From Brumicola pallidula DSM 14239 = ACAM 615 (GTDB lineage Bacteria; Pseudomonadota; Gammaproteobacteria; Enterobacterales; Alteromonadaceae): a stretch of 64,000 nucleotides of DNA. Under the pieces are notes generated by a model. It worked only from the letters and a program-made list of their open reading frames with translations, did no database searches and was not told where the DNA came from. Every line of letters begins with the position of its first letter. Position 1 is the stretch's first letter. The position numbers were made by a program, and so were the translations under genes. Shown in pieces: positions 27,599 to 36,703 of this stretch. The stretch lies in the NCBI RefSeq assembly GCF_000428905.1, contig NZ_AUAV01000008.1, forward strand, positions 62,001 to 126,000, in the 5' to 3' direction.

Positions 27599-28462
27599 TT
27601 ATTCTATATTCTGGATCTGTTCACGCATCTGCTCAATCAACACCTTCAATTCAACCGCCGATTGCGTTACTTCAGTATTAATTGATTTCGAGCCCAACGT
27701 GTTTGCTTCACGATTGAATTCCTGCATCATAAAGTCCAAACGACGACCGACAGCGCCGCCTTTTTTCAATATAGACAGGGTTTCAGTCACGTGCGAATTC
27801 AAACGATCCAGTTCTTCTGCAACATCCATTTTTTGTGCAAGCAGCACCATTTCTTGCTCGACCCGCGTGGCGTCTAATTCAATTTGTGCGTCGTTGAACT
27901 TGGTGCGAATGCGGTCTTTTTGCCATTCAATAACAGTCGGCATATGCGCAGTCACCTTATTGGATTCGCTCTGGATGGCTTCTAAACGCTGTTGAATGAG
28001 TACTTTCATATTGTCGCCTTCACTTGCGCGCGACGCCACAAACTCTGTAAATGTTGCATCAAACGCTTTTAACATGTCAGCTTGAATGGTGTCCATGTCA
28101 GCCTCTTGTGCGGCGATAACGCCAGGCCAGCGTAAAATCTCGATCGGGTTAGCGGGGGCAACATCACCTTGCTGCTGAACCCATGCCGCTGCAGCGATAA
28201 CTTGTTTGGCTAAGTCCTTGTTAACGTTAATGGCGCTCACATTTTCATCATTCATAGTAAAGCGCAATGCACATTCTACTTTGCCGCGCTGCAGGCCTTT
28301 ACGAAAACGTTCACGTAAGATCGGTTCAAGGCTGCGAAATTGCTCAGGTAGTCTGAAGAAGGTTTCTAGGTAGCGTTGGTTAACCGAGCGAATTTCCCAA
28401 ACGGCACTGCCCCATTCGGCTTTAATTTCGTGGCGTGCAAATCCAGTCATACTGTAAATCAT
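27599..28462 (-). CDS. yicC: YicC family endoribonuclease-like protein; island attachment gene
   Basis: 287 residues, complete, MIYSMTGFAR start and EQMREQIQNIE end, both family hallmarks, with the conserved GGAVGRRLDFMMQEFNREANTLGSKS segment. YicC proteins have recently been described as RNases acting on small RNAs. It is divergent from rph, the normal gammaproteobacterial arrangement. Its 3' end meets the island with the integrase; since the reading frame is intact, the attachment core presumably lies in the last codons and is restored after insertion. I looked by eye for a second copy of the terminal sequence elsewhere in the window and found none. Confidence 0.94.
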   Translation of the reverse strand: MIYSMTGFARHEIKAEWGSAVWEIRSVNQRYLETFFRLPEQFRSLEPILRERFRKGLQRGKVECALRFTMNDENVSAINVNKDLAKQVIAAAAWVQQQGDVAPANPIEILRWPGVIAAQEADMDTIQADMLKAFDATFTEFVASRASEGDNMKVLIQQRLEAIQSESNKVTAHMPTVIEWQKDRIRTKFNDAQIELDATRVEQEMVLLAQKMDVAEELDRLNSHVTETLSILKKGGAVGRRLDFMMQEFNREANTLGSKSINTEVTQSAVELKVLIEQMREQIQNIE

Positions 28463-28731
28463 AGGTGTTCCTTAAAAGCTCTTGCAGCATCGTCGTCGTT
28501 AATCAATACGAGGCGATCACAAGTGGCATAAATTGAGTGGTATGCTCGACTGGTTGAATAGTGATGTTTCAACGTTCAATAACCAGCAACAAGCCATTGT
28601 TAGTGTAACAGGCTTTATTAAATTGGCGAATCTTGCGCAGTTTTTAAGTTTTTTCCGATAACTTTACTTTACACCTCCCGATCACCGTTTAACTACGCTA
28701 TAATTCTTGCCTGAATTTTAAGGAGATAAAC

Positions 28732-29445
28732 ATGCGTCCAAGCGGCAGAACTGCTAGTCAAATCCGTCCCGTCACAATTACCCGTAATTTTACTTGTCAT
28801 GCAGAAGGGTCTGTACTGATCGAGTTTGGTAATACCAAAGTGCTTTGCAATGCCTCAGTTGTTGAAGGGGTGCCTCGTTTTATGAAAGGCCAAGGCAAAG
28901 GTTGGATTACTGCTGAATACAGCATGTTGCCACGAGCGACGCACACGCGTTCTGATCGTGAAGCCGCGCGTGGTAAACAAGGTGGTCGTACACTCGAAAT
29001 TCAACGCTTAATTGCGCGTTCATTGCGCGCTGCTGTTGATTTAAAGTTACTAGGCGAAAACACCATTACACTTGATTGCGATGTTATTCAAGCCGATGGA
29101 GGCACACGTACAGCGTCTATCACCGGTGCCTGTGTGGCATTGGTTGATGCACTAACGTGGATGCGAGCTAAAGGCATTTTGAAAGCTAACCCAATGAAGC
29201 ATATGATTGCTGCTGTTTCGGTTGGCATATACAAAGGTAGCCCGATTGCTGATCTTGAGTATCTTGAAGACTCTGCTGCTGAAACTGACATGAACGTGGT
29301 AATGACCGACACCGGCAAGCTTATTGAAGTGCAAGGCACTGCTGAAGCTGAACCGTTTAGTTTTGACGAAATGAACGAAATGTTGAGTTTAGCCAAAGAC
29401 GGCATCATGGAATTATTTGATGCTCAGAAAAGTGCGCTAGCGTAA
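28732..29445 (+). CDS. rph: Ribonuclease PH
   Basis: 237 residues, full length. [14 protein letters not shown], the [20 protein letters not shown] segment with phosphate-binding arginines, and a [17 protein letters not shown] stretch are RNase PH hallmarks. It trims tRNA 3' ends by phosphorolysis. Good AAGGAGA ribosome site. It precedes pyrE as in E. coli, where rph translation influences the pyrE attenuator; an inverted repeat is present between them here too (29482-29507). Confidence 0.97.
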   Translation: MRPSGRTASQIRPVTITRNFTCHAEGSVLIEFGNTKVLCNASVVEGVPRFMKGQGKGWITAEYSMLPRATHTRSDREAARGKQGGRTLEIQRLIARSLRAAVDLKLLGENTITLDCDVIQADGGTRTASITGACVALVDALTWMRAKGILKANPMKHMIAAVSVGIYKGSPIADLEYLEDSAAETDMNVVMTDTGKLIEVQGTAEAEPFSFDEMNEMLSLAKDGIMELFDAQKSALA

Positions 29446-29481
29446 GTTTCTTTGTCGTCAATACAGACAAGTGAAGAAAAA

Positions 29482-29507
29482 TGAAAGGTCTCATATGAGG
29501 CCTTTCA
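29482..29507. terminator. Hairpin between rph and pyrE (possible attenuator)
   Basis: A 26-bp near-perfect palindrome: TGAAAGG/CCTTTCA with CTCATATGAG in the middle. No T-run follows, so it is not a typical intrinsic terminator. Its place between rph and pyrE is where enterics carry the UTP-sensing attenuator. Confidence 0.45.
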
Positions 29508-29575
29508 CTTATACAGAATTTGAAATGCCACTATTATGGCTCACCTTTTCTGGGTTGATAACAAAGGCGTAAAGA

Positions 29576-30232
29576 ATGCAAACAACTCAACTTCAAGATT
29601 ACAAAAAAGAATTTATCGAATTTGCAATTGAACGCAAGGTACTGCGTTTTGGTGAGTTCACGTTGAAGTCTGGGCGGTTAAGTCCTTACTTTTTCAATGC
29701 TGGCTTGTTCAACACGGGCGGCGACTTAGCCAAGCTGGGTCGATACTACGCAGCGGCGTTGCAAGCCGCTAATGTTGATTTTGATGTCTTGTTTGGTCCT
29801 GCTTATAAGGGCATTCCTATTGCGACCACCACAGCGGTCGCTCTAGCAAATGATTATAACCTTGACGTGCCTTATTGTTTTAATCGCAAAGAAGCAAAAC
29901 TGCATGGTGAAGGTGGCAATTTAGTCGGAAGTCCGCTGCTTGGCAAAATTATGCTGGTGGATGATGTTATTACTGCCGGCACCGCGATCCGTGAGTCTAT
30001 GCAGCTAATTGCACAACATGATGCGAGTTTGGCCGGTGTGCTGATCGCACTTGACCGTCAGGAACGCGGACAAGGCGAATTGTCGGCCATTCAAGAAGTC
30101 GAACGTGACTTCGATACTCACGTGATTTCTATTGTCACCTTAGCGGATGTGGTGGCATATTTGTCGGCCAAAGAAACTAACGCTGACGCTGTGGCAAGTA
30201 TTAATCATTACCGTGAGAAATACGGCATTTAG
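29576..30232 (+). CDS. pyrE: Orotate phosphoribosyltransferase
   Basis: 218 residues. It makes OMP from orotate and PRPP in pyrimidine synthesis. Visible landmarks: [47 protein letters not shown] (flexible loop) and the PRPP motif [13 protein letters not shown]. Third gene order element after yicC/rph. A 19-bp repeat array begins six bases after its stop and fills the gap to tusA. Confidence 0.97.
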   Translation: MQTTQLQDYKKEFIEFAIERKVLRFGEFTLKSGRLSPYFFNAGLFNTGGDLAKLGRYYAAALQAANVDFDVLFGPAYKGIPIATTTAVALANDYNLDVPYCFNRKEAKLHGEGGNLVGSPLLGKIMLVDDVITAGTAIRESMQLIAQHDASLAGVLIALDRQERGQGELSAIQEVERDFDTHVISIVTLADVVAYLSAKETNADAVASINHYREKYGI

Positions 30233-30238
30233 CCCAGT

Positions 30239-30298
30239 GCTATGGCGTTAACAAAGCGCTATGCCGTTAACAAACTGCTATGCCGTTAATAAGGTGCT
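30239..30298. repeat. 19-bp tandem array between pyrE and tusA
   Basis: Units start at 30239, 30258 and 30277 (consensus GCTATGCCGTTAACAAACT); a fourth, partial unit starts at 30296, and its GCTATG supplies the tusA start codon (30299). Every unit carries an ATG in the same position. Confidence 0.93.
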
Positions 30299-30550
30299 AT
30301 GACAGATATATTTGAACAAGCCGACCATCAACTCGACGCGATAGGCCTCAGATGCCCTGAGCCGGTAATGATGATCCGTCTACAAATCCGCAACATGCAG
30401 GACGGTGACACCCTGTCTATTTATGCTGATGACCACTCAACAACCCGTGATGTACCGAGTTTTTGTCGCTTTATGCAGCATACCTTGATTGCCAGCGAAG
30501 TTGCTGCAGCGCCATATCGATATTTAATTAAAAAAGGCTTAAGTGCTTAA
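30299..30550 (+). CDS. tusA: TusA-type sulfurtransferase
   Basis: 83 residues with the TusA signature [16 protein letters not shown], active Cys19. It relays sulfur for 2-thiouridine formation at tRNA wobble positions and for other sulfur pathways in the cytoplasm. No clear Shine-Dalgarno is seen, because the bases upstream of the ATG belong to the 19-bp repeat array (AATAAGGT is the only purine-rich stretch). That makes its translation potentially dependent on the array. Confidence 0.93.
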   Translation: MTDIFEQADHQLDAIGLRCPEPVMMIRLQIRNMQDGDTLSIYADDHSTTRDVPSFCRFMQHTLIASEVAAAPYRYLIKKGLSA

Positions 30551-30579
30551 GCCTTGATTGGTTTTGTAGCGGAAATTTG

Positions 30580-30606
30580 TTTTTAAGGTTTTTAAGGTTT
30601 TTAAGG
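30580..30606. repeat. 9-bp tandem array spanning the phoD stop codon
   Basis: Three copies of TTTTTAAGG (plus strand; CCTTAAAAA in the phoD direction). The TAA stop of phoD lies in the first unit. Confidence 0.88.
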
Positions 30607-31842
30607 TTGATAAGGCGATAAGCTGGATAATGCGATGTTTTGTTGCATCACAACAGCGCCGTTAACGTCCTTTAAGCCGAAATGAATACTGGGGTCTGTT
30701 AAATCCCAGTTAACCGTAAAAAAGCCATAGTTCACTTTATCCGTGTAACCTGAAACCCGATGTTGGTTAGGACTTACTTGCTTCCATTCTTCGGTCAAAC
30801 CAGAGCTGGTTATGTCCCAAAGCGGATAATCCATGCTGGTATCAAATTTTGATATTTCGCCCCAGTGGGTGTCGCCACTAATAATGAACACGCCATTAAC
30901 TTTGTGCTTTTTTATCAGATCGAAAAGGCGCTGACGATCATCAAAATTAGCCCATGACTCCCATCCAGTGAAGTCGGCGATGAGTTGCAAGCTTGAACCA
31001 ATTATTTTGATCCGTTCAGGTTGCTGTAACTCAATCTCTAACCATTGCCATTGTTGCTCGCTTAACATCGACCCTTTGGAGTGCTTGTAAGGCCCCATAT
31101 CTTTAAGTTTGCGATCCGTTTCATAGCCAACAGGACCGACCGATTCTAGGTCATCTCGCATATATCTTAAATCAGGTAAAATCAATCGAATGGCGTTTAA
31201 ATCGGTAACATCAGCTTCCTGAATACCCGCTTCCTGCATGCCAGTTTCTTTCATACCAGCTTCTCTAACACCAGTTTCTCTGACACCAGCATCTCTAATA
31301 CCAGCTTCTCTAAGATCAGCATTGTCTGAGGAAATAAGGTAACTACCGTAAATGCCATCTTCTCTGCTTCTGCGCGGACTGTCTTTGGCTACATTCCAGA
31401 AGTCGAGCATGACTTCTTTAGACTCTGCTTTGAACGGATAGTGTTTTCCAGCATCGTTTTCACCAAAATCGTGGTCATCCCAAATGGCATAAACCGCTAC
31501 CCTACTTTTTAAGGCCTTGACGCCTGGGTCCTGCCCCAGTTTGTTATATTTTTGCGCAAGCTCCTGCATATCCTCGGTGTCGCCATAAATGTTGTCCCCG
31601 AGGAAAATAAACGCGTCTGCAGGTTCTCGTAAAATAGCATCAAAAATCGGCATGGCTTTATCTTGATGTGAACACGAACCAAATAGAATATGTGTCACCT
31701 TGCTTGCTTGTATAGAAATTGGTGGCGCTGTGGGCAGTTCTTGAGCGGCGACCATTGAACCAATAAATCCACTGACAAATAAGAATACAAAAAAGCTCGA
31801 TATCAATAAGGCTTTTGCTGCTAGTTGGCGAATACTATTCAT
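30601..31842 (-). CDS. phoD: PhoD-like alkaline phosphatase/phosphodiesterase with a pentapeptide repeat
   Basis: 413 residues, N-terminal signal/anchor (about 10-33), then a PhoD-type metallophosphatase core: ILFGSCSHQD, FIFLGDNIYGD, AIWDDHDFGENDAG and IISGDTHWGE carry the metal ligands. It releases phosphate from organic esters in the periplasm. Between the strands of the core, residues of about 176-211 are eight tandem pentapeptides of pattern (A/T)G(I/V/M)(R/K/Q)(E/D), absent from usual PhoD proteins and encoded by a 15-bp array. Its start overlaps the end of the upstream phosphatase gene by 8 bp, so the two are coupled. Confidence 0.9.
   Translation of the reverse strand: MNSIRQLAAKALLISSFFVFLFVSGFIGSMVAAQELPTAPPISIQASKVTHILFGSCSHQDKAMPIFDAILREPADAFIFLGDNIYGDTEDMQELAQKYNKLGQDPGVKALKSRVAVYAIWDDHDFGENDAGKHYPFKAESKEVMLDFWNVAKDSPRRSREDGIYGSYLISSDNADLREAGIRDAGVRETGVREAGMKETGMQEAGIQEADVTDLNAIRLILPDLRYMRDDLESVGPVGYETDRKLKDMGPYKHSKGSMLSEQQWQWLEIELQQPERIKIIGSSLQLIADFTGWESWANFDDRQRLFDLIKKHKVNGVFIISGDTHWGEISKFDTSMDYPLWDITSSGLTEEWKQVSPNQHRVSGYTDKVNYGFFTVNWDLTDPSIHFGLKDVNGAVVMQQNIALSSLSPYQP
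31211..31315. repeat. In-frame 15-bp tandem array inside phoD
   Basis: Seven 15-bp units (type CCAGCTTCTCTAACA on the plus strand) plus a partial one, diverged by point changes. In the protein they give a run of five-residue repeats rich in Ala/Thr-Gly and charged residues. Confidence 0.9.
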
Positions 31843-33052
31843 GCATAACTCCTTTTAATGGCGCTGCTGCGGCAATATCGTATTGGCTGACGTCAATGCC
31901 GAGTAAAGCCAATGCGGTGGCTGCAAATTGAGTTTGTGTTAATTCACTGGTGGTGGTTAACAGTCCTTGGCTTTTAATATCAGGACCCATTGCGGCAAAC
32001 CAAATATGCTCCGAACCAACAATACCATCTTTGAAGCGGGATAATGTGGTCATGTAGTTTTGTACTGCTTGTTTTGAAGCATGGTGTTGCCAGTCACTCG
32101 CGTCGTTGCCGCGACCGTGATCGGTAATAATGATCATGTTGGTGTTATTTTTATATGCAGGCATGTTTTGCATTGTTGCCCATAAGTCACGCAGATAATC
32201 ATCAGTTTGTTTGGCGCTATCTAAATACGCATCATATTTTCCATTATGCGCAAAATCGTCAGTTTCCCCTAAATTGATGACCAACACTTTAGGCTGCATT
32301 GCTTGTAAATAAAGCTTGGCGAAGCCATAAGTGAAGGCGTCGTGTCTTACCGTCGCCCAGGGGCTGGGTATCTCAGCTTGTAACTGGTTCATCAACTGTA
32401 TTTTAGTTGCTGTATGCTTGTCTTGTGAACTTTTTGGAGTGCTTTGTATGGACGACATGTCCTCAAATCCAGCATTAATAAACAGGCCGCTGCGCTCTCT
32501 ATTGTAGATAAACGGAAATACATCCCAACCTGAGAAGATGGCAATTTGATTTTTGAAACTGGCTTGCTTGTTCAACCATTCCAAAAAGGTGACATTTGGA
32601 TTTAAAACTTTTGCATTTGATGTCAAATTGTCGTCAACTTTGCCGGTAAATATTTCGTTATAGCCAGGGAAAGAAAAGTGCTGATTATTAGTTAATGACA
32701 TCTTTGACTGATTATTACGGTCGCCAATTAATACGCCGTTTTTACCTATCTCGTTGGTCAAAAAGGGCATCAAGCGGTTTTTACGCTCTTGTTTATCGGG
32801 GTGCCAAAAGCGAGCGCTTAGCGCATCAACATTATTTACCAAATCTTTATTATTAAGCAGCTTTTCATCAGCGCCGCCAAACGCTTCCTGCCAGCGTAAG
32901 CCATCGATAGTGACAATAACCAACTTTGCTGTTTTCGTGTTTTCCAATGCAGTTGCCTTGGCCACAGGTGCTAAACTAAACAACAGGGAAATTAAGATCA
33001 CGCAAGTGACACTTTTCAAACAAACTACACTTACATTCGGGCGCATTGTCAT
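31835..33052 (-). CDS. Alkaline phosphatase superfamily enzyme (phosphodiesterase-like), exported
   Basis: 405 residues with a signal peptide (about 1-34). IVTIDGLRWQEAFGGAD is the first metal-binding motif of the nucleotide pyrophosphatase/phosphodiesterase branch; NQHFSFPGYNEIFTG contains the probable nucleophile; NLGETDDFAHNGKYDAYL and IIITDHGRGNDA provide further metal ligands. It acts in the periplasm on phosphate esters. It lies between a TonB receptor and phoD in one direction and overlaps phoD by 8 bp. The whole set is behind a PHO-box-like site, which argues for phosphate scavenging. Exact substrate unknown. Confidence 0.87.
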   Translation of the reverse strand: MTMRPNVSVVCLKSVTCVILISLLFSLAPVAKATALENTKTAKLVIVTIDGLRWQEAFGGADEKLLNNKDLVNNVDALSARFWHPDKQERKNRLMPFLTNEIGKNGVLIGDRNNQSKMSLTNNQHFSFPGYNEIFTGKVDDNLTSNAKVLNPNVTFLEWLNKQASFKNQIAIFSGWDVFPFIYNRERSGLFINAGFEDMSSIQSTPKSSQDKHTATKIQLMNQLQAEIPSPWATVRHDAFTYGFAKLYLQAMQPKVLVINLGETDDFAHNGKYDAYLDSAKQTDDYLRDLWATMQNMPAYKNNTNMIIITDHGRGNDASDWQHHASKQAVQNYMTTLSRFKDGIVGSEHIWFAAMGPDIKSQGLLTTTSELTQTQFAATALALLGIDVSQYDIAAAAPLKGVMHE

Positions 33053-33065
33053 TCCTTTAAATAAA

Positions 33066-33095
33066 CAAAAAAGCCCTGACCAATGTGGTCAGGGT
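33066..33095 (-). terminator. Intrinsic terminator between receptor and phosphatase genes
   Basis: Stem CCCTGACC/GGTCAGGG with a 5-base loop (33074-33094), followed on the minus strand by CTTTTTTG. It sits inside the receptor-phosphatase-phoD cluster, so it should end most receptor transcripts and let a fraction read on. Confidence 0.85.
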
Positions 33096-33146
33096 ATATA
33101 AAATGCCTCAGCGAGGAGACAAGGAAACAACCCGTTAAATGCTTAA

Positions 33147-35498
33147 TTAAAAGCTAAATTGTAAATTGACTGCCGCTGTTCTCGGTGCGCCAATCCATGC
33201 AGATTGCCCTGCAATACCGCTTAGATAACTCTCGTCAGTGAGGTTATTCAGGGTAAATCGAACTTGCATATTTTGTATGCCTTGAACTTCTAAATCAACG
33301 TTCACACCCGCATATAAATCAGTCACGGTGTACGCCTCAGCGACAACGGTGTTTGCAGCATCAATAAAGCGGTCACCCACATGTTTAATGGATAAACCGG
33401 CGCCGTAATTACCCTTGTTGTAATCCAATGACGTCACCCACATATCTTCAACCGATCCGAATACCGTATTGCCCACTTGTATATTCAAACCCAGTTCATC
33501 AGGTACGTCTTTGTATAGCGATTCGTTGCTAGTAAATGAGCCATAAAAGCTGAAGTATTCTGATAACTGTACGCTAACCGATGCTTCGATACCTTGCGAT
33601 TCAATACCACCAACGTTGATGTAGGAGCCATTTGTACCAATATTAAAATCAATGCCTGAAACAGGTGAATCGGGTGGCAGGAAGGTAACTCGGTTTTCGA
33701 AATCTATTTTGTAAAATGTAACGCTGGCGTCGATAACGTCGGAGTTGTAACGCAAACCAATATCGAAATTTGTCGCCGTTTCAGGCTTAATTTCGGTAAG
33801 TGTTGATGAATCTCTCTCAAGCACTGTGTCTTTGATTGCAGCGAAGTTTTCAGCATAACCAGCAAATACTTCTAAGCCTTCAAGTGGCATAGTTGCTACA
33901 AATCCACCAGAAATTAGTACGTCCGAATCGGAATCGACATTATCAATATTATTAGCTGCATTGAAGTTATCATCCTTACTTAACTCAACAATGAATTTCT
34001 TAGCGCCAATTCGTGCTTTAATCCAATCAAAATCAGTTTCGTTTTCGATATAAAGCATTGTCGTGTCAACCGCAAAGCTGTTGTCGTACTGGATCCAGTA
34101 AGGTGTGTTATCGAATTCAAAACTGGATGCTGAATCAATGATTTTATGCCAATCACGATACTCATCTCGGCTATAGTCTTCATACCAAAGACCGGCACGA
34201 GTTGAGTTCTCCAGTGATCCCGTTTGGATAGTGTATGCAATGTCTGCGTTTAGGCCAAAGCGTTGCTTGCCATAATGCGTATGGCGATACGAGCCTACTG
34301 GGATCGCTTCAGGACCAAAACAGTCGGCGTCATAGGCAGAGCTAGCACCGCCGTATGGGAATGTAATCGAACTTACACAACCATCTGCTGGTGATAAGGC
34401 AAGACCATCACGATCAACGAATGTAATGATGCCTCTTGAGCTGCCGCCCATTGCGGTTGTTTGCGACGATAACTCTGTTTCTGCGCGGCCAGTATCGTCG
34501 GTTAAATCATTCAGATAAGGAGGAACCCAATCGCCACGACCTTCATTGTCATGGTAATAAACGTTACTTGAAAAGCTGAGGTTATCCCCAGCATAATCTA
34601 AGGCGACGTAAGCGAAGAAATTTTCACGTAATGTAGACCAACCTTTGCGATACAATTGATCAACATAAGGTACGCCAGTCCATTCTGAGGTTAGTCGATC
34701 CGAGTCTGGGTTGGTTTCAAATTGAGCTTTGCTAACACGTTGATAGTTATCTTCGTGTGAATCGTCATAAGACGCGTAAGCTGTTAATCCCCAATTGTCA
34801 TTTAAGTCAGATATGAGTTTGGCCGCCAGATGGTCTTTCTTATTTTCAGCCGATTGATTAACCCAATCTGTGTTGCTGCTGCTCGATACGCTAATCCAGG
34901 CAAATGTGTCTCTTGCTATTTCACCCGTGTTGTAGCGTAAAAAGTATTTTTGCGCTTGAAAATCACCAAATGACAAGCTGGTTAAAAAGCCTTCTTCTTG
35001 CGTTGGATCGATTGTGGTGAAATTGAGCGTACCACCCAAAGCTTCATTTGAGCGCGAGGCTATATCTGCGGTACCTTGAGATACTTCAACTAGATACAGG
35101 TTTTCGGTATCAATGTAGCGGTTAGCTTTGGCACCACCACCGTAGTTAGAGTTGCCGTTGGCTATCCCATCAACGGTAATACCAATCTGCTGTTCATCTA
35201 AACTTACCTGAAAGCCACGAATAGAGATTGTGGTTGACCAGTCATCTGATCCAAACGTATCACCTTCGTTGATTAACACGCCAGGCAAGTTATCAATAGA
35301 GGCAAGCACACTAGTAAGATTACTTTGCTGCTTTAACATTGACTCCGTTGTTTCGTTATTTGCATACGAAACGCTTTTACCAATAACCTGAATTTTCTCA
35401 ACGCCAGAATCATCTAGATCTGCGGTTTCTGCTGCTTTTACCTGTGTATTAAGGGCGGCTAAACAAGCCAGTGTGATGTAACTGAATTTAGTGTTCAT
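33147..35498 (-). CDS. TonB-dependent receptor of the phosphate-scavenging cluster
   Basis: 783 residues: signal peptide ending near VKAAE, a VEKIQVIGKS TonB box, a plug with the TTISIRGFQVSLDEQQIGITVDG stretch and a NEALGGTLNFTT end, then a barrel finishing in AVNLQFSF. An outer-membrane importer. It is first in a set with two phosphatases and has a PHO-box-like element 130 bp upstream, so the imported compound is probably an organic phosphate or a phosphorus-bearing complex. Substrate is inference. Confidence 0.93.
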   Translation of the reverse strand: MNTKFSYITLACLAALNTQVKAAETADLDDSGVEKIQVIGKSVSYANNETTESMLKQQSNLTSVLASIDNLPGVLINEGDTFGSDDWSTTISIRGFQVSLDEQQIGITVDGIANGNSNYGGGAKANRYIDTENLYLVEVSQGTADIASRSNEALGGTLNFTTIDPTQEEGFLTSLSFGDFQAQKYFLRYNTGEIARDTFAWISVSSSSNTDWVNQSAENKKDHLAAKLISDLNDNWGLTAYASYDDSHEDNYQRVSKAQFETNPDSDRLTSEWTGVPYVDQLYRKGWSTLRENFFAYVALDYAGDNLSFSSNVYYHDNEGRGDWVPPYLNDLTDDTGRAETELSSQTTAMGGSSRGIITFVDRDGLALSPADGCVSSITFPYGGASSAYDADCFGPEAIPVGSYRHTHYGKQRFGLNADIAYTIQTGSLENSTRAGLWYEDYSRDEYRDWHKIIDSASSFEFDNTPYWIQYDNSFAVDTTMLYIENETDFDWIKARIGAKKFIVELSKDDNFNAANNIDNVDSDSDVLISGGFVATMPLEGLEVFAGYAENFAAIKDTVLERDSSTLTEIKPETATNFDIGLRYNSDVIDASVTFYKIDFENRVTFLPPDSPVSGIDFNIGTNGSYINVGGIESQGIEASVSVQLSEYFSFYGSFTSNESLYKDVPDELGLNIQVGNTVFGSVEDMWVTSLDYNKGNYGAGLSIKHVGDRFIDAANTVVAEAYTVTDLYAGVNVDLEVQGIQNMQVRFTLNNLTDESYLSGIAGQSAWIGAPRTAAVNLQFSF

Positions 35499-35594
35499 GA
35501 AAGCGTCCCAGTTCTAATTTGTGTATTAAGTTTAAAATGCACGACTACTGTAGGGAGCTTTAATGGCAATTACTTTACAGAAAAATGAACAAAT

Positions 35595-35645
35595 TTAGTC
35601 ATTTACATGACAGTGATGTGGCAATAATATGACCAAAAAATGACA
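35595..35645 (-). promoter_or_regulatory. PHO-box-like PhoB site(s)
   Basis: On the minus strand 35645-35628 reads CTGTCAT-TTTT-TGGTCAT: two 7-mers at the exact 11-bp period of the PhoB site CTGTCAT(AT-rich)CTGTCAT, 12 of 14 key bases matching. A second CTGTCAT with a weak partner lies at 35612-35595. Both are upstream of the receptor start at 35498. Confidence 0.6.
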
Positions 35646-35675
35646 GGCTTGATACTACGGGGGCTTAATGGGGTT

Positions 35676-35739
35676 TAAAAAAAAAGAGTCTGGGTTAGCA
35701 AATCGAATTATTAATTAATATCGATCCAGTATCCTGACT
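35676..35739 (-). terminator. Terminator of the methyltransferase gene
   Basis: On the minus strand a long imperfect stem (GAGTC...GACTC outside, ATCGA...TCGAT and ATTAATTAAT inside) is followed by nine T. Confidence 0.7.
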
Positions 35740-35779
35740 CCTTCTATTGTTTATAGTTTTGTCTGTAGTTTTTTGTAGT

Positions 35780-36538
35780 CTAGTTTTTAGGCTTAATGAA
35801 CTTGATTGTCCAGCGATCAGTGTTACCTGATACAGAGCGAGCGCCTACTTCATATTCCAACTCGTCATCTTCTTTATAGTGCATGCTGCTGTAGTCAACC
35901 ATGACGAAACCGGCTTCTTGGATCTCTTTGATAGCCATTACCGGGTCAATACGACGGCGGTTACTGTCGTTTGACGGTTCCATGTGACGGGCAGTGTGGT
36001 CGACAACACCATAAATACCACCTGGCTTTAAGGCTTCAAACGCAAGTTCGTTCATTTTTCTACGACCTTGTTCACCAAAGTTATGATAGTTACGAAAGGT
36101 AAGAACCATATCAACATCCTTTACGCCTAAGGTTGTCGCTTTTAACGAATAATTACGAGCGCCTTCTTCACGAAAGCTACTCGCATCCTCAGCAATGACT
36201 TTCATTTTTTCAAAACCAGCGACGTCAGATAAAGTCTCTTTAATTCTCCCAGTACCAATTGCCGCGTAGTATTCACCACTTTCGCTTAATGCAGGAACCA
36301 GTAATTTTGTATACCAACCACCGCCAGGAATTAGCTCTACAACGCTCATGTTATCTTCAAGGCCAAAAAATTCTAAGGTTTGAACCGGCTTGCGGTTTCT
36401 ATCGCGTTCGAGTTCTGCTTGGGTCCTAATATCTGAGGCCATTGCCGTTTTAATTTTATCGCCAATGGGCGCCGCAATCGACAATGCTGAAGCGCTCAAT
36501 AGCGCACAAGCTAAACTAAGTGAAACTAACTTTTTCAT
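35780..36538 (-). CDS. Methyltransferase-like protein with a signal peptide (COG4798 type)
   Basis: 252 residues. After a convincing signal peptide (MKKLVSLSLACALLSASALSIAAP) comes a class I methyltransferase fold: VVELIPGGGWYTKLLVPAL is motif I, then DMVLTFRNYHNF and LKPGGIYGVVDH as motifs IV-VI. COG4798 proteins share this combination. S-adenosylmethionine is not expected in the periplasm, so either export is wrong, another cofactor is used, or the fold has been reused. Monocistronic with its own terminator. Function unknown. Confidence 0.85.
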   Translation of the reverse strand: MKKLVSLSLACALLSASALSIAAPIGDKIKTAMASDIRTQAELERDRNRKPVQTLEFFGLEDNMSVVELIPGGGWYTKLLVPALSESGEYYAAIGTGRIKETLSDVAGFEKMKVIAEDASSFREEGARNYSLKATTLGVKDVDMVLTFRNYHNFGEQGRRKMNELAFEALKPGGIYGVVDHTARHMEPSNDSNRRRIDPVMAIKEIQEAGFVMVDYSSMHYKEDDELEYEVGARSVSGNTDRWTIKFIKPKN

Positions 36539-36677
36539 GATTTTTCCTTTATCGTTTTTAAGTTATTGTTGTTAATAATTAATACTTAGCAGCGAACTGT
36601 TTTGGTTTGCCGGTATCATTTTTTGAATTACAAGATTGTTGTGCTTTGTATCAATTCAAACTTGTCGAAATGATACT

Positions 36678-36699
36678 TTTCTCTTTCTCTTTCTCTTTC
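36678..36699. repeat. 6-bp tandem array just after the stop of the VTT-domain gene
   Basis: 3.7 copies of TTTCTC (GAGAAA in the gene direction), beginning four bases after the TGA at 36706-36704. Confidence 0.85.
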
Positions 36700-36703
36700 G
36701 TTT

